DNA of 33,874 nucleotides from the NCBI GenBank assembly GCA_903863905.1, contig CAIPDT010000024.1:1-33874 (forward strand), given 5' to 3'. The notes below the pieces were generated by a model. That model was not told the origin of the DNA. It saw nothing but the letters and a program-made list of their open reading frames with translations, and ran no database searches. Source of the DNA: an uncultured Methylococcaceae bacterium (GTDB lineage: Bacteria; Pseudomonadota; Gammaproteobacteria; Methylococcales; Methylomonadaceae). The position numbers were made by a program, and so were the translations under genes. Below, in pieces: positions 19,561-26,127 of this stretch. Position 1 is the stretch's first letter. Every line of letters begins with the position of its first letter.

Positions 19561-20028
19561 TTAAAAGGATAAACTGCCTAATTCTTCCAAACCTTCATCA
19601 TCATCACCCGCCAACCAATCTTTTTCTTTAGCTGACCAAGCTTCTTCATTCCAAATCTCAAATTTATTAAGCTGTCCCACTAAAACTATCTTTCTATCCA
19701 TTTCAGCAAAGCTTCTTAATTTCTCAGGCAATAACAACCGCCCCTGACCATCCATTTCACACTCTGACGCATTACCAATCACAAAGCGTCTTAACTTGCC
19801 CGCCATTTTATTTAAGGTAGGTAATTTACTAATAGTGTGCTCAAGTCGTTCCCATTCAGGCAAAGGATAAAGCCATAAACAGCCGGATTCACCAATACAT
19901 TTTTCATTAACGGCAACTGTTACAATCATTTGACGATCACAACATTCTTGCAACTCCGCTCGATAACGAGTCGGTATCGCAATTCGTCCTTTATCGTCTA
20001 AATTAATTGTACTGATGCCTCTAAACAA
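19561..20028 (-). CDS. mraZ: Transcriptional regulator MraZ
   Basis: MraZ is a ring-forming DNA-binding protein with two AbrB-like swapped-hairpin repeats that controls its own dcw promoter. The first repeat holds INLDDKGRIAIPTRYR near the N-terminus and the second CEMDGQGRLLLPEKLR near the middle; both show the DxxGR motif of the family. With the TTG at 20028 the protein starts MFRGISTINLDD, as in homologues, and is 155 residues, close to the usual 152. GGGGTG four nt upstream supports this start; a GTG one codon earlier is possible. The gene is first in the cluster and directly downstream of three TGG repeats that look like its operator. Confidence 0.95.
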   Translation of the reverse strand: MFRGISTINLDDKGRIAIPTRYRAELQECCDRQMIVTVAVNEKCIGESGCLWLYPLPEWERLEHTISKLPTLNKMAGKLRRFVIGNASECEMDGQGRLLLPEKLRSFAEMDRKIVLVGQLNKFEIWNEEAWSAKEKDWLAGDDDEGLEELGSLSF

Positions 20029-20050
20029 AACACACCCCAAAGATATTCAA

Positions 20051-20080
20051 ATAAAAACCACTTTACACCACTTTTTTCCA
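20051..20080 (-). promoter_or_regulatory. Putative MraZ operator: three 10-bp-phased TGG direct repeats
   Basis: On the minus strand three consecutive 10-mers begin with TGG: TGGAAAAAAG, TGGTGTAAAG, TGGTTTTTAT. E. coli MraZ binds TGGGN repeats separated by 5-bp spacers, which gives the same 10-bp period, and they lie between promoter and gene as here. The third G of the E. coli box is not kept. Position, phasing and count support the call. Confidence 0.65.
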
Positions 20081-20089
20081 TTTAGATGC

Positions 20090-20118
20090 ACTATAAATAG
20101 CAAAATGACTATAGTCAA
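20090..20118 (-). promoter_or_regulatory. Sigma70-type promoter of the dcw cluster
   Basis: Minus strand: -35 TTGACT (20113-20118), 17-bp spacer, -10 TATAGT (20090-20095). Transcription would begin around 20083, just ahead of the TGG repeats. The -35 box sits inside the perfect palindrome TGACTATAGTCA (20106-20117), and another inverted repeat, GTTCT-N4-AGAAC (20123-20136), lies just upstream. This is the best-matching promoter seen in the window. Confidence 0.75.
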
Positions 20119-20312
20119 GGAGGTTCTTATTAGAACTCTTTCTTTTTTGACAAGGACTTACATGGTTTTTGACTATAAAAATAATCCACCTAAATAAAGG
20201 TATAGCAAATATCATGTTTTATCATGGAGTTAATAGACTATGCTCAGATAACGCATTAGATATCTATTGAATAAATATCTTAACAATTATTTTATATAAT
20301 AATTCGACAAAC

Positions 20313-20334
20313 AAAAAAAACGACCGCACTCGTT
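20313..20334 (-). terminator. Possible rho-independent terminator in the rnpB-mraZ gap
   Basis: On the minus strand AACGA-N6-TCGTT (20319-20334) is followed by a run of T (20313-20320, partly shared with the stem). It could stop transcripts coming from rnpB, or end a small RNA. The stem has only five base pairs, so confidence is limited. The rest of the roughly 400-nt gap between the mraZ start and rnpB (20029-20427) holds the dcw promoter, the TGG repeats and a hairpin at 20369-20385. Between 20137 and 20312 I see only AT-rich sequence without a gene. Confidence 0.45.
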
Positions 20335-20368
20335 GCCAGTGAAACTTATAACGAAGACGTGAGAGAAT

Positions 20369-20385
20369 GATTACTGAAAGTAATC
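20369..20385. repeat. 7-bp perfect hairpin with 3-nt loop
   Basis: GATTACT-GAA-AGTAATC reads as a tight stem-loop on either strand. It has no T-run directly after it, so it is not a standard terminator. It lies between rnpB and the possible terminator at 20313-20334 and could be the 5' hairpin of a short RNA. Confidence 0.4.
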
Positions 20386-20427
20386 AAAAACAAGGAATAT
20401 AACTTTAGGGATGTTTGATATAAAAAA

Positions 20428-20778
20428 GAAAGAGTTGGCCTATAAGCCGGGTTCTGTCGTGAACAGTCATTCATCTAGGCTGCAAGTCACCTTACAGCTC
20501 AAGCAATCTACCCAGGAACCGCGCGGGCCACGCGTCTGTCCCTCTATTTGATCTTGCTCCGGGTGGGGTTTACCCTGCCACACCTGTTACCAGTTGCGCG
20601 GTGCGCTCTTACCGCACCTTTTCACCCTTACCTATCCTAAGATAGGCGGTTTATTTTCTGCGGCACTTTCCGTAGGCTCACGCCTCCCAGGGGTTACCTG
20701 GCACCCTGCCCATTGGAGCCCGGACTTTCCTCCATCTTATCATTACAATAAAACAGCGACTGCCCAGCCAACTCTTTC
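20428..20778 (-). ncRNA. rnpB: RNase P RNA, bacterial A type
   Basis: This is the catalytic RNA of RNase P, which removes the 5' leader of pre-tRNAs together with protein RnpA. On the minus strand the conserved GAGGAAAGTCCGGGC (20718-20732) lies near the 5' end. The middle shows GGTAACAGG and CCACCCGGAGCAAGA, then AGATGAATGACTG, and near the 3' end ACAGAACCCGGCTTATAGG (20439-20457). The terminal P1 stem is a 12-bp pairing of GAAAGAGTTGGC (20767-20778) with GCCAACTCTTTC (20428-20439), and a T-run follows at 20422-20427. The exact mature ends are inferred from this pairing. The placement between rsmI and mraZ is, as I recall, shared with Pseudomonas-like gammaproteobacteria. Confidence 0.97.
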
Positions 20779-20785
20779 ATTCACT

Positions 20786-20791
20786 AGTATA
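20786..20791 (-). promoter_or_regulatory. -10 box of the rnpB promoter
   Basis: TATACT on the minus strand sits eight nt before the predicted rnpB 5' end, the right distance for a -10 element. The -35 region is weak (TTCGCT 18 bp upstream). Strong stable-RNA promoters often depend on upstream elements, but none is evident here. Confidence 0.5.
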
Positions 20792-20825
20792 CGGCATCTC
20801 AAGCAGCAAAGCGAACGTAGGCAGC

Positions 20826-20850
20826 AAAACAAAAGAAACTCGATACGAGT
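20826..20850 (-). terminator. Weak terminator-like hairpin after rsmI
   Basis: Minus strand ACTCG-TAT-CGAGT (20838-20850) is followed by the T-rich TTCTTTTGTTTT. It lies 63 nt past the rsmI stop and ahead of the rnpB promoter, where a terminator would be expected. The stem is short and the T-run is interrupted. Confidence 0.4.
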
Positions 20851-20912
20851 ATAGCCATTATTTTGTTAAGCTACTTTAATACGAAACACAAAATTCTTCT
20901 CACCAAACAACA

Positions 20913-21779
20913 TTAATCAACTTGGCTCATTAACAACGCAGCTTGATATAAAACCTTCTTTCTAGCACCTGTAATTTCAGTCGCCATTGCAACAGCCGAC
21001 TTAATGGAGCACTCACGCAGCAATATTTGTAATATTTTTTCTTGATCGGGTGTCAATAGATCATCTTTTTTATCCACAATCGCGCCATCAACAATCACTA
21101 CAAACTCGCCTTTCCTCATATTTTCATTATTCGCCACCAATTCCAAGGCCTCACCTAAACTAATTTTTACAATAGTTTCATGGAGTTTAGTCATTTCACG
21201 CGCTATAACGATTTGGCGATCTAAAGGTAAGATTTCAGCCATATCTTGCAAACAGGTCAAGATACGATGACAAGATTCATAAAACACCCAGGTCTGAGCC
21301 ACATGAAGCCGTTCTGTAAAAAAAGTTTTACGCGCCGACGAGGTTCTTGGTAAAAAGCCTTCAAAAGAGAACTGTGTCACCGGCAAACCTGCCGCAGACA
21401 GTGCAGCAATAAGCGCACAAGCTCCCGGAATAGGGACCACATCTAAGCCTGCCTCCTTCGTCATTTTAACCAAAGGCATGCCCGGATCACTCAACAACGG
21501 AGTGCCTGCATCAGAGACCAGAGCAATAGACTGTCCTTCGCGCATTTTATCTAGCAAATTTACAGATGATTTTTCTTCGTTATGCTGATGCAAGGAAATT
21601 AATCGATTCGTAATACCATAATGATTCAAAAGCATTTTCACATGCCGGGTGTCTTCAGCCGCAATCAAATCGACTGCCTTTAATACCTCAATAGCTCGAA
21701 AACTAATATCAGCTAAATTACCTATTGGAGTAGCAACCACGTATAATTTGCCAAAACAGCCATCATTCGAAACTGTCAT
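20913..21779 (-). CDS. rsmI: 16S rRNA (cytidine1402-2'-O)-methyltransferase RsmI
   Basis: RsmI adds the 2'-O-methyl group to C1402 of 16S rRNA, the same nucleotide modified by RsmH. The 288 residues (E. coli 286) belong to the tetrapyrrole-methylase fold: KLYVVATPIGNLADISFRA at the N-terminus, DLIAAEDTRH, and the AdoMet loop LVSDAGTPLLSDPG, then PGACALIAALSAAGLP and FEGFLPR. The ATG at 21779 is well placed. It is divergent from yraN and has its own near-consensus promoter. In E. coli the divergent neighbour is lpoA; that gene is missing here. Confidence 0.96.
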   Translation of the reverse strand: MTVSNDGCFGKLYVVATPIGNLADISFRAIEVLKAVDLIAAEDTRHVKMLLNHYGITNRLISLHQHNEEKSSVNLLDKMREGQSIALVSDAGTPLLSDPGMPLVKMTKEAGLDVVPIPGACALIAALSAAGLPVTQFSFEGFLPRTSSARKTFFTERLHVAQTWVFYESCHRILTCLQDMAEILPLDRQIVIAREMTKLHETIVKISLGEALELVANNENMRKGEFVVIVDGAIVDKKDDLLTPDQEKILQILLRECSIKSAVAMATEITGARKKVLYQAALLMSQVD

Positions 21780-21858
21780 TCACATAACCTTTAATTAAGA
21801 GAAAATACAAAAACCATGAGTGTCATGATTGAAGGTGCCACATACTGAGCAATACCCA

Positions 21859-21867
21859 ATTATATCA
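21859..21867 (-). promoter_or_regulatory. Extended -10 promoter for rsmI
   Basis: The minus strand reads TGATATAAT, a perfect -10 hexamer with the TG extension, 80 nt upstream of the rsmI start. CTGACA lies upstream at a short 15-bp spacing; an extended -10 can work without a good -35. Confidence 0.6.
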
Positions 21868-21918
21868 GCATCTAGCTTTTGTCAGGCAGACTGAATCCAC
21901 ACCTACCGGAGATTGCAC

Positions 21919-22284
21919 ATGACACTCAACACCCCCAAGCCTAAAGCAGCACACTTGATTCAAGGGGAGCTGGCCGAAGAACAAGCGCATAACTTTCTAA
22001 TCGAACAGGGCCTTAAACCCGTTTGTCGCAATTATCGCTGTAAATTAGGTGAACTTGATTTAATTATGCTGGACCAGAACGCTCTCGTTATTATTGAAGT
22101 GCGCTATCGAAAATCTGATCGCTATGGCAGTGCAACAGAGAGCATTACCCGAACTAAACAATCACGTATAATAGCCACTACACAGTGGTATTTATCAACA
22201 CAAAAAGTAGACAGACCACTAAGATTCGATGTCATTGCTATTTCAGGAAATGGCAAATTAGAATGGATACAAAATGCTTTTTAA
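21919..22284 (+). CDS. yraN: YraN/UPF0102 family endonuclease-like protein
   Basis: This is a small protein of the UPF0102 family, which has a restriction-endonuclease-like fold and an unsettled function. The 121 residues contain the family core: QGELAEEQAHNFL, CRNYRCKLGELDLIMLD and VIIEVRYRKSDRYG, where the E, D and E-x-R residues match the putative nuclease active site, then SITRTKQSRI. I chose the ATG at 21919 because GGAG lies seven nt upstream; a TTG two codons earlier is less likely. It is first in a plus-strand set with diaA and dolP, the same order as in E. coli but without lpoA in front. Confidence 0.9.
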   Translation: MTLNTPKPKAAHLIQGELAEEQAHNFLIEQGLKPVCRNYRCKLGELDLIMLDQNALVIIEVRYRKSDRYGSATESITRTKQSRIIATTQWYLSTQKVDRPLRFDVIAISGNGKLEWIQNAF

Positions 22285-22299
22285 CTTAAAAACCAAACT

Positions 22300-22884
22300 A
22301 TGAGCTTACAAGACCGCATTATTAATCAATTTTCTGATCATATTCAAACCCAACAAGACACCCTGACGTATCTATGTGAACTGATCGAATATGCCTCACA
22401 ACGTCTTGTATCTACACTGCTTAACGATAAAAAGATCTTAACTTGCGGCAACGGTCGCTCTGCCACTAGCGCCCAATTATTATCTTCAACCCTGCTCAAT
22501 CAATTTGAACGTGACCGCCCCTCTTTACCCGTCATCGCCTTATCAACAGACAACGCCACCATTACTGGCATTGCCAATGAATTTCACTTTGAAGAAATTT
22601 TCTCAAAACAACTCAGAGCGTTAGGGCAAGGCGGAGACATGCTCGTTGTCTATACGGATGGTAACAACTCAACTAATATCGCCAAAGCTATTAAAGCCGC
22701 ACATGACAAAGATATTTCTGTCATTGCACTGACCGGAAATCAAGGGGGCCTCATCAGCCCCTTACTTCGAGAAACAGATATTGAAATTCGAGTCCCGTCA
22801 AACTCAAGCGCTCGCATTCAAGAAACACACGTACTGATCACCCATTGCCTCTGCGATTTAATTGACCATCAGTTATTTGGCTAA
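22300..22884 (+). CDS. diaA: DnaA initiator-associating SIS-domain protein DiaA
   Basis: In E. coli DiaA is a tetrameric phosphosugar-isomerase-like (SIS) protein that binds DnaA and promotes timely initiation at oriC. The 194 residues (E. coli 196) align along the whole length: KKILTCGNGRSATSAQLLSS, NQFERDRPSLPVIALSTDN, RALGQGGDMLVVYTDGNNS and RIQETHVLITHCLCDLID. GmhA, the heptose isomerase, is a close relative, but the yraN-diaA-dolP context favours DiaA. It starts 15 nt after the yraN stop, consistent with cotranscription. Confidence 0.92.
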   Translation: MSLQDRIINQFSDHIQTQQDTLTYLCELIEYASQRLVSTLLNDKKILTCGNGRSATSAQLLSSTLLNQFERDRPSLPVIALSTDNATITGIANEFHFEEIFSKQLRALGQGGDMLVVYTDGNNSTNIAKAIKAAHDKDISVIALTGNQGGLISPLLRETDIEIRVPSNSSARIQETHVLITHCLCDLIDHQLFG

Positions 22885-22912
22885 TACACACAACATCTAC
22901 CTCAGGTAAGCT

Positions 22913-23494
22913 ATGAAAACATTATTTTTATTGATCACCTTAATAAATAGCCTGTTAATCACCGCATGTACCTCGTCGGTAAACCATGCAGACTTAACCG
23001 AACAAGCGCTCCAAAAAGATCGTCGCACTCGGGATATCATCATTAAGGATAGAGAAATTGAAAACGAGGCCTATTCTGAGCTCAACGGTGATCCAGACTT
23101 GCGCAATCAAAGTCACTTTACAATTAATACTTATAACGGCGCCACTCTTGTTACCGGGGAAGCTTCTTCTGAAGCCCTTAAAGCCAAAATAATTGCGAAA
23201 ATACAAGTGATTGATCATGTAAAAGTGGTGCATGACAATCTTGCCATTGCCACCCCCAGTGATTTTGAAGGCCGCGCTAATGACCAAGCGATTACTGAAA
23301 ATGTAACCATGGCTCTTAAACAAATCAGATCCTTACCTGACTTTGACCCTGCTATGATTAAAGTCGTCACTGAAAATGGCGTCGTCTATTTAATGGGACT
23401 CGTACATAGAGAAGAAGGCACCGTTGTCATTAACGTCACCAAATTACAACCCGGCATCCAAGAAATCATCACGGTGTTTGAATACCTTGATTAA
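22913..23494 (+). CDS. dolP: Outer-membrane BON-domain lipoprotein DolP (YraP)
   Basis: DolP is a dual-BON lipoprotein involved in outer-membrane integrity in E. coli. The 193 residues begin with a signal peptide ending ITAC, so lipidation is expected at C19; threonine at +2 predicts outer-membrane sorting. BON1 covers about 45-112 (FTINTYNGATLVTGEASS) and BON2 about 118-193 (VVTENGVVYLMGLVHREE and the end VFEYLD), as in E. coli YraP (191 residues). It lies 28 nt downstream of diaA. The spacer region between the lipidation site and BON1 is more charged than in E. coli. Confidence 0.92.
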   Translation: MKTLFLLITLINSLLITACTSSVNHADLTEQALQKDRRTRDIIIKDREIENEAYSELNGDPDLRNQSHFTINTYNGATLVTGEASSEALKAKIIAKIQVIDHVKVVHDNLAIATPSDFEGRANDQAITENVTMALKQIRSLPDFDPAMIKVVTENGVVYLMGLVHREEGTVVINVTKLQPGIQEIITVFEYLD

Positions 23495-23520
23495 AAATAT
23501 CTCAAGATAAATATCATCCA

Positions 23521-23544
23521 GCGCATAAGCCTACGTTTATGCGC
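23521..23544. terminator. Hairpin between convergent dolP and tilS
   Basis: GCGCATAA (23521-23528) and TTATGCGC (23537-23544) form a perfect 8-bp stem with an 8-nt loop exactly between the two convergent stop codons. Neither side has a strong T-run, but the location suggests a bidirectional terminator. Confidence 0.5.
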
Positions 23545-23545
23545 C

Positions 23546-24871
23546 TTACTCCAAACATAAGCGCACACACGCCAAGCCCTGATTCTCCTCTTGGTAAAAA
23601 TCGGCACTAATCCATAGATCACCCACCGCGGCCAACTGATCATCTAAATAAACTAAAGGCATAGACTCTCGTTGCCAAGGGGGTATATTCGCCTCCTGAA
23701 ACAACTGCTTTAACGCATGGCGCCCCTGACGATAGGGCAAACGAATTCTCTCTCCGCCCTGACGAGGCCTGACAGTCACTGTCGCAGATTGCCAAGCCAC
23801 AACCCCGATACCGGATAATGACGGCGTTATACCTAACCGTTGATGCGCAGAACACGCCACCCAATCCAGTTCTTTAGGCCACTGCTTTTCAATAACCGGT
23901 TTAAACACCCCCAGCTTTAAACAATACAGCTTATCCCGATAACGCCTAAGACAATAATCACGCCCCTGTAGTAACGGATCACTATCGACTCTTGCCGCAA
24001 TCAACTCAGACTGAATACGCTCAACCACCGCTTGAGAAGGCATTTTTAAGCCTAGAACTTGAAACCACTCCCTAAGAATTAACGCTTGTAAAGGCTTCTG
24101 ATACTGCTGTAATGATCTAACACACAGACTTTGATCGACAGACACAAAGACCTCAAGGAAGGCAGCCTTTGCTTGAACTGAAATTAAACTCTGCGCCTCC
24201 GCACAATGCTTAGCGGAACGCGATACCGTTTTATCAACCGCAGGCCAGCGTTGCTTCAATAAAGGCAACACCTCATTTCGTAAAAAGTTACGATCATAAT
24301 CCGAACTTAAATTACTCGGGTCTTCAATCCAACTTAACTCATGAGCGATAGCATACGAATTAATCGCCTGTTTTGACACGTCCAACAGCGGTCTTAATAA
24401 CGTTCCAGAGCCAAAAGGAATGCAAGCAGGCATTGCAGACAGTCCTTTTAAGCCACTGCCTCGAAACAACTGCAATAATACCGTTTCTAATTGATCTTCT
24501 CTATGTTGAGCAACCAACAGCACATCATTGCTTTGCACGAAAGCTTTTAAAGCGTCATAACGTGCATTTCTGGCCGCTTCTTCAGGGCTCTGACCTTGAA
24601 TAGGCTGTGCATTAACTCGCACAATCTGACACGCAACACCCAACGCCTCACAGGTACGTTGACAATGCTCCGCCCAGAAATCAGCCTCAACTTGTAAACC
24701 ATGATGCACATAAATCGCCACCAACTTAGCGTTAAGTGAGGCAATAGACGCACAAAGATGCAAGAGTACATGGGAATCAACACCACCACTAAACCCCAGA
24801 TAAAGACGGTCTGCGTGGTGGCATAGAGGAAAGATAGATTCTATTGATTGAACAGAAAGCTCTTCTGTCAT
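23546..24871 (-). CDS. tilS: tRNA(Ile)-lysidine synthase TilS
   Basis: TilS attaches lysine to C34 of the CAU-anticodon tRNA-Ile using ATP, which switches its decoding from AUG to AUA and its charging from Met to Ile. The 441 residues contain the PP-loop SGGVDS at 28-33, YVHHGLQ, the HREDQLETVLLQLFRGSGLKGLSAM region and RPLLDVSK, and a C-terminal domain with RPRQGGERIRLPYR and LKQLFQEANIPPWQR. The length matches E. coli (432). The ATG at 24871 has no close Shine-Dalgarno; AAGGAG lies 14 nt upstream. The stop is two nt from the intergenic hairpin. Upstream lies a short in-frame remnant and then the haem protein gene. Confidence 0.95.
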   Translation of the reverse strand: MTEELSVQSIESIFPLCHHADRLYLGFSGGVDSHVLLHLCASIASLNAKLVAIYVHHGLQVEADFWAEHCQRTCEALGVACQIVRVNAQPIQGQSPEEAARNARYDALKAFVQSNDVLLVAQHREDQLETVLLQLFRGSGLKGLSAMPACIPFGSGTLLRPLLDVSKQAINSYAIAHELSWIEDPSNLSSDYDRNFLRNEVLPLLKQRWPAVDKTVSRSAKHCAEAQSLISVQAKAAFLEVFVSVDQSLCVRSLQQYQKPLQALILREWFQVLGLKMPSQAVVERIQSELIAARVDSDPLLQGRDYCLRRYRDKLYCLKLGVFKPVIEKQWPKELDWVACSAHQRLGITPSLSGIGVVAWQSATVTVRPRQGGERIRLPYRQGRHALKQLFQEANIPPWQRESMPLVYLDDQLAAVGDLWISADFYQEENQGLACVRLCLE

Positions 24872-24889
24872 AACGACGTATTCAACTCC

Positions 24890-25003
24890 TTACTTTTTTA
24901 AAAATCCTTGCAACACCGGCCACACCTTTTCCAGCCATTGCGCTTTTAAAAACACAGACACTGGCTTAACTTGGCTTGGCAAACCTTTAAGCAAAGCCCA
25001 CAC
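24890..25003 (-). pseudogene. 37-codon open stretch in frame after the haem-protein stop codon
   Basis: Directly after the TGA of the haem-protein gene the same frame stays open for 37 codons (VWALLKGLPSQVKPV to WPVLQGFLKK) and then ends in TAA. A GTG immediately follows the TGA but has no ribosome-binding site. The residue mix looks protein-like rather than random. It may be a decayed C-terminus of the upstream gene, the tail of a lost gene that once preceded tilS, or chance. I do not recognise the sequence. Confidence 0.3.
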
Positions 25004-25795
25004 TCAATCGGCAATAGATGCCTCTGGACTGTCTCGCCATTCTATATAACGTGAACCAAAACCTCTAATAAAGATGGGCTCAAACAACCACATTTCAAGA
25101 ATAGAGGTCACCCACATAAACATAAACGAGATGCCCATCCCCATACCCGCAAGGATCACTAACCATGCAAAAAAAGGATCTATTTTAGTCAACCACCACG
25201 ACATAATATCGGCCATCAGAAAGGCATAAGGCATCCCAATAGCAATACATTTATATTGAGTCGTGGTGGTTTCAGCAAAACTAAAAATCAACCCAACAAA
25301 CATAAAGATAAAACTAATACCAAACAAATGAATATGAGATATACGGGTTAATGACGCAAACGTTGCCCCGGTATCTTGAGCGATATAAGGACCTAAACCT
25401 TCAAAGGTTGAAAAACTCGGAATGCCGGAGGCCTCTTTGTTGTGACACATTACACACCGCGTTTCGATTATTTTCTCGATACCATCATCTTTATAATCAT
25501 CAATATCTGCACCGTCTCGAACCCACTCCATAATCTTAAAACGCTCTTGTTCGGGTGCATTCTCTTTCATAGAGCCATTTAGCTTTTGTTCCAACACGGT
25601 TCCAGATCGGTTGCCATAATAACTGTACACAATATCATCCACAGACAACCCAAATTTTCCATCTGCCATACCATGGGTAAATAATATTTGAATTAGGGCA
25701 AATAAATACCCCATGCCCACCGTACACAAATACCCCGTAAATAAAACCTTAATAGGCGTCTCATGATCTTTTAACGCTGTATATTTTGAAGCCAT
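25004..25795 (-). CDS. Membrane-anchored c-type haem protein of unknown function
   Basis: The 263-residue product is mostly membrane protein. One helix lies at about 17-40 (VLFTGYLCTVGMGYLFALIQ). A loop of about 110 residues follows, carrying the haem-attachment motif CVMCH (C114, C117, H118). Three more helices lie at about 152-174, 183-203 and 208-236. ISHIHLFG at the start of helix 2 provides two histidines (H154, H156) that could be further haem ligands. The haem must be attached in the periplasm, so the loop faces outward. I chose the ATG at 25795 because AGGTG lies just upstream; ATG 25798 and TTG 25819 are alternatives. I recall homologues in methanotrophs carrying a misleading translation-factor name, but nothing here resembles one. 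A redox or electron-transfer role is inference; the partner is unknown. Confidence 0.75.
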   Translation of the reverse strand: MASKYTALKDHETPIKVLFTGYLCTVGMGYLFALIQILFTHGMADGKFGLSVDDIVYSYYGNRSGTVLEQKLNGSMKENAPEQERFKIMEWVRDGADIDDYKDDGIEKIIETRCVMCHNKEASGIPSFSTFEGLGPYIAQDTGATFASLTRISHIHLFGISFIFMFVGLIFSFAETTTTQYKCIAIGMPYAFLMADIMSWWLTKIDPFFAWLVILAGMGMGISFMFMWVTSILEMWLFEPIFIRGFGSRYIEWRDSPEASIAD

Positions 25796-26127
25796 CATAT
25801 CACCTAATTTTGTAAGCAAGCAGGACTAGTCATTTGATTTATGAGCACATTTCACACCATACTCTACATTTCTAACCCAGAGACACCGTGAATTAGAACA
25901 AAACCATCAATTCACACATCGAACACACTATTAAACCCCATTTTTATGACATAAAAACGAACAGCCCACTTATAACGCAAAATCTAACCTGTTTTTTTGG
26001 TGCAAAACAAACTTACTCTGCACAAAAAAGGCACCAAGATACACCATAAAAAAGCTTAAATGATATCGACTATCGTAAAACGATACGACACCCGTTACTA
26101 TAGAAATATATTCAGTTTACACTGGAA
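25796..26127. other. 332-bp non-coding gap with several inverted repeats
   Basis: No convincing gene is visible. Three symmetric elements are: TTTTTATG-A-CATAAAAA (25941-25957), an imperfect pairing of TTTTTTGGTGCA (25993-26004) with TGCACAAAAAA (26019-26029), and TATCGT-AAA-ACGATA (26071-26085). The gap must hold the end of the trpS-membrane protein transcript and the promoter of the haem-protein gene, both read leftward. I cannot assign which repeat is an operator and which is a hairpin. Confidence 0.4.

Noticed and set aside
20594-20854. An 86-codon plus-strand open frame
   Set aside because: It lies antisense to the RNase P RNA, whose conserved blocks and end-pairing stem explain the sequence fully.
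22994-23323. A 109-codon minus-strand frame opposite dolP
   Set aside because: dolP on the plus strand has a signal peptide, two BON domains and conserved neighbours; the antisense frame has no recognisable feature.
23640-24789. Alternative frames of 74-80 codons within tilS
   Set aside because: They are fully contained in tilS, which has intact motifs along its whole length.
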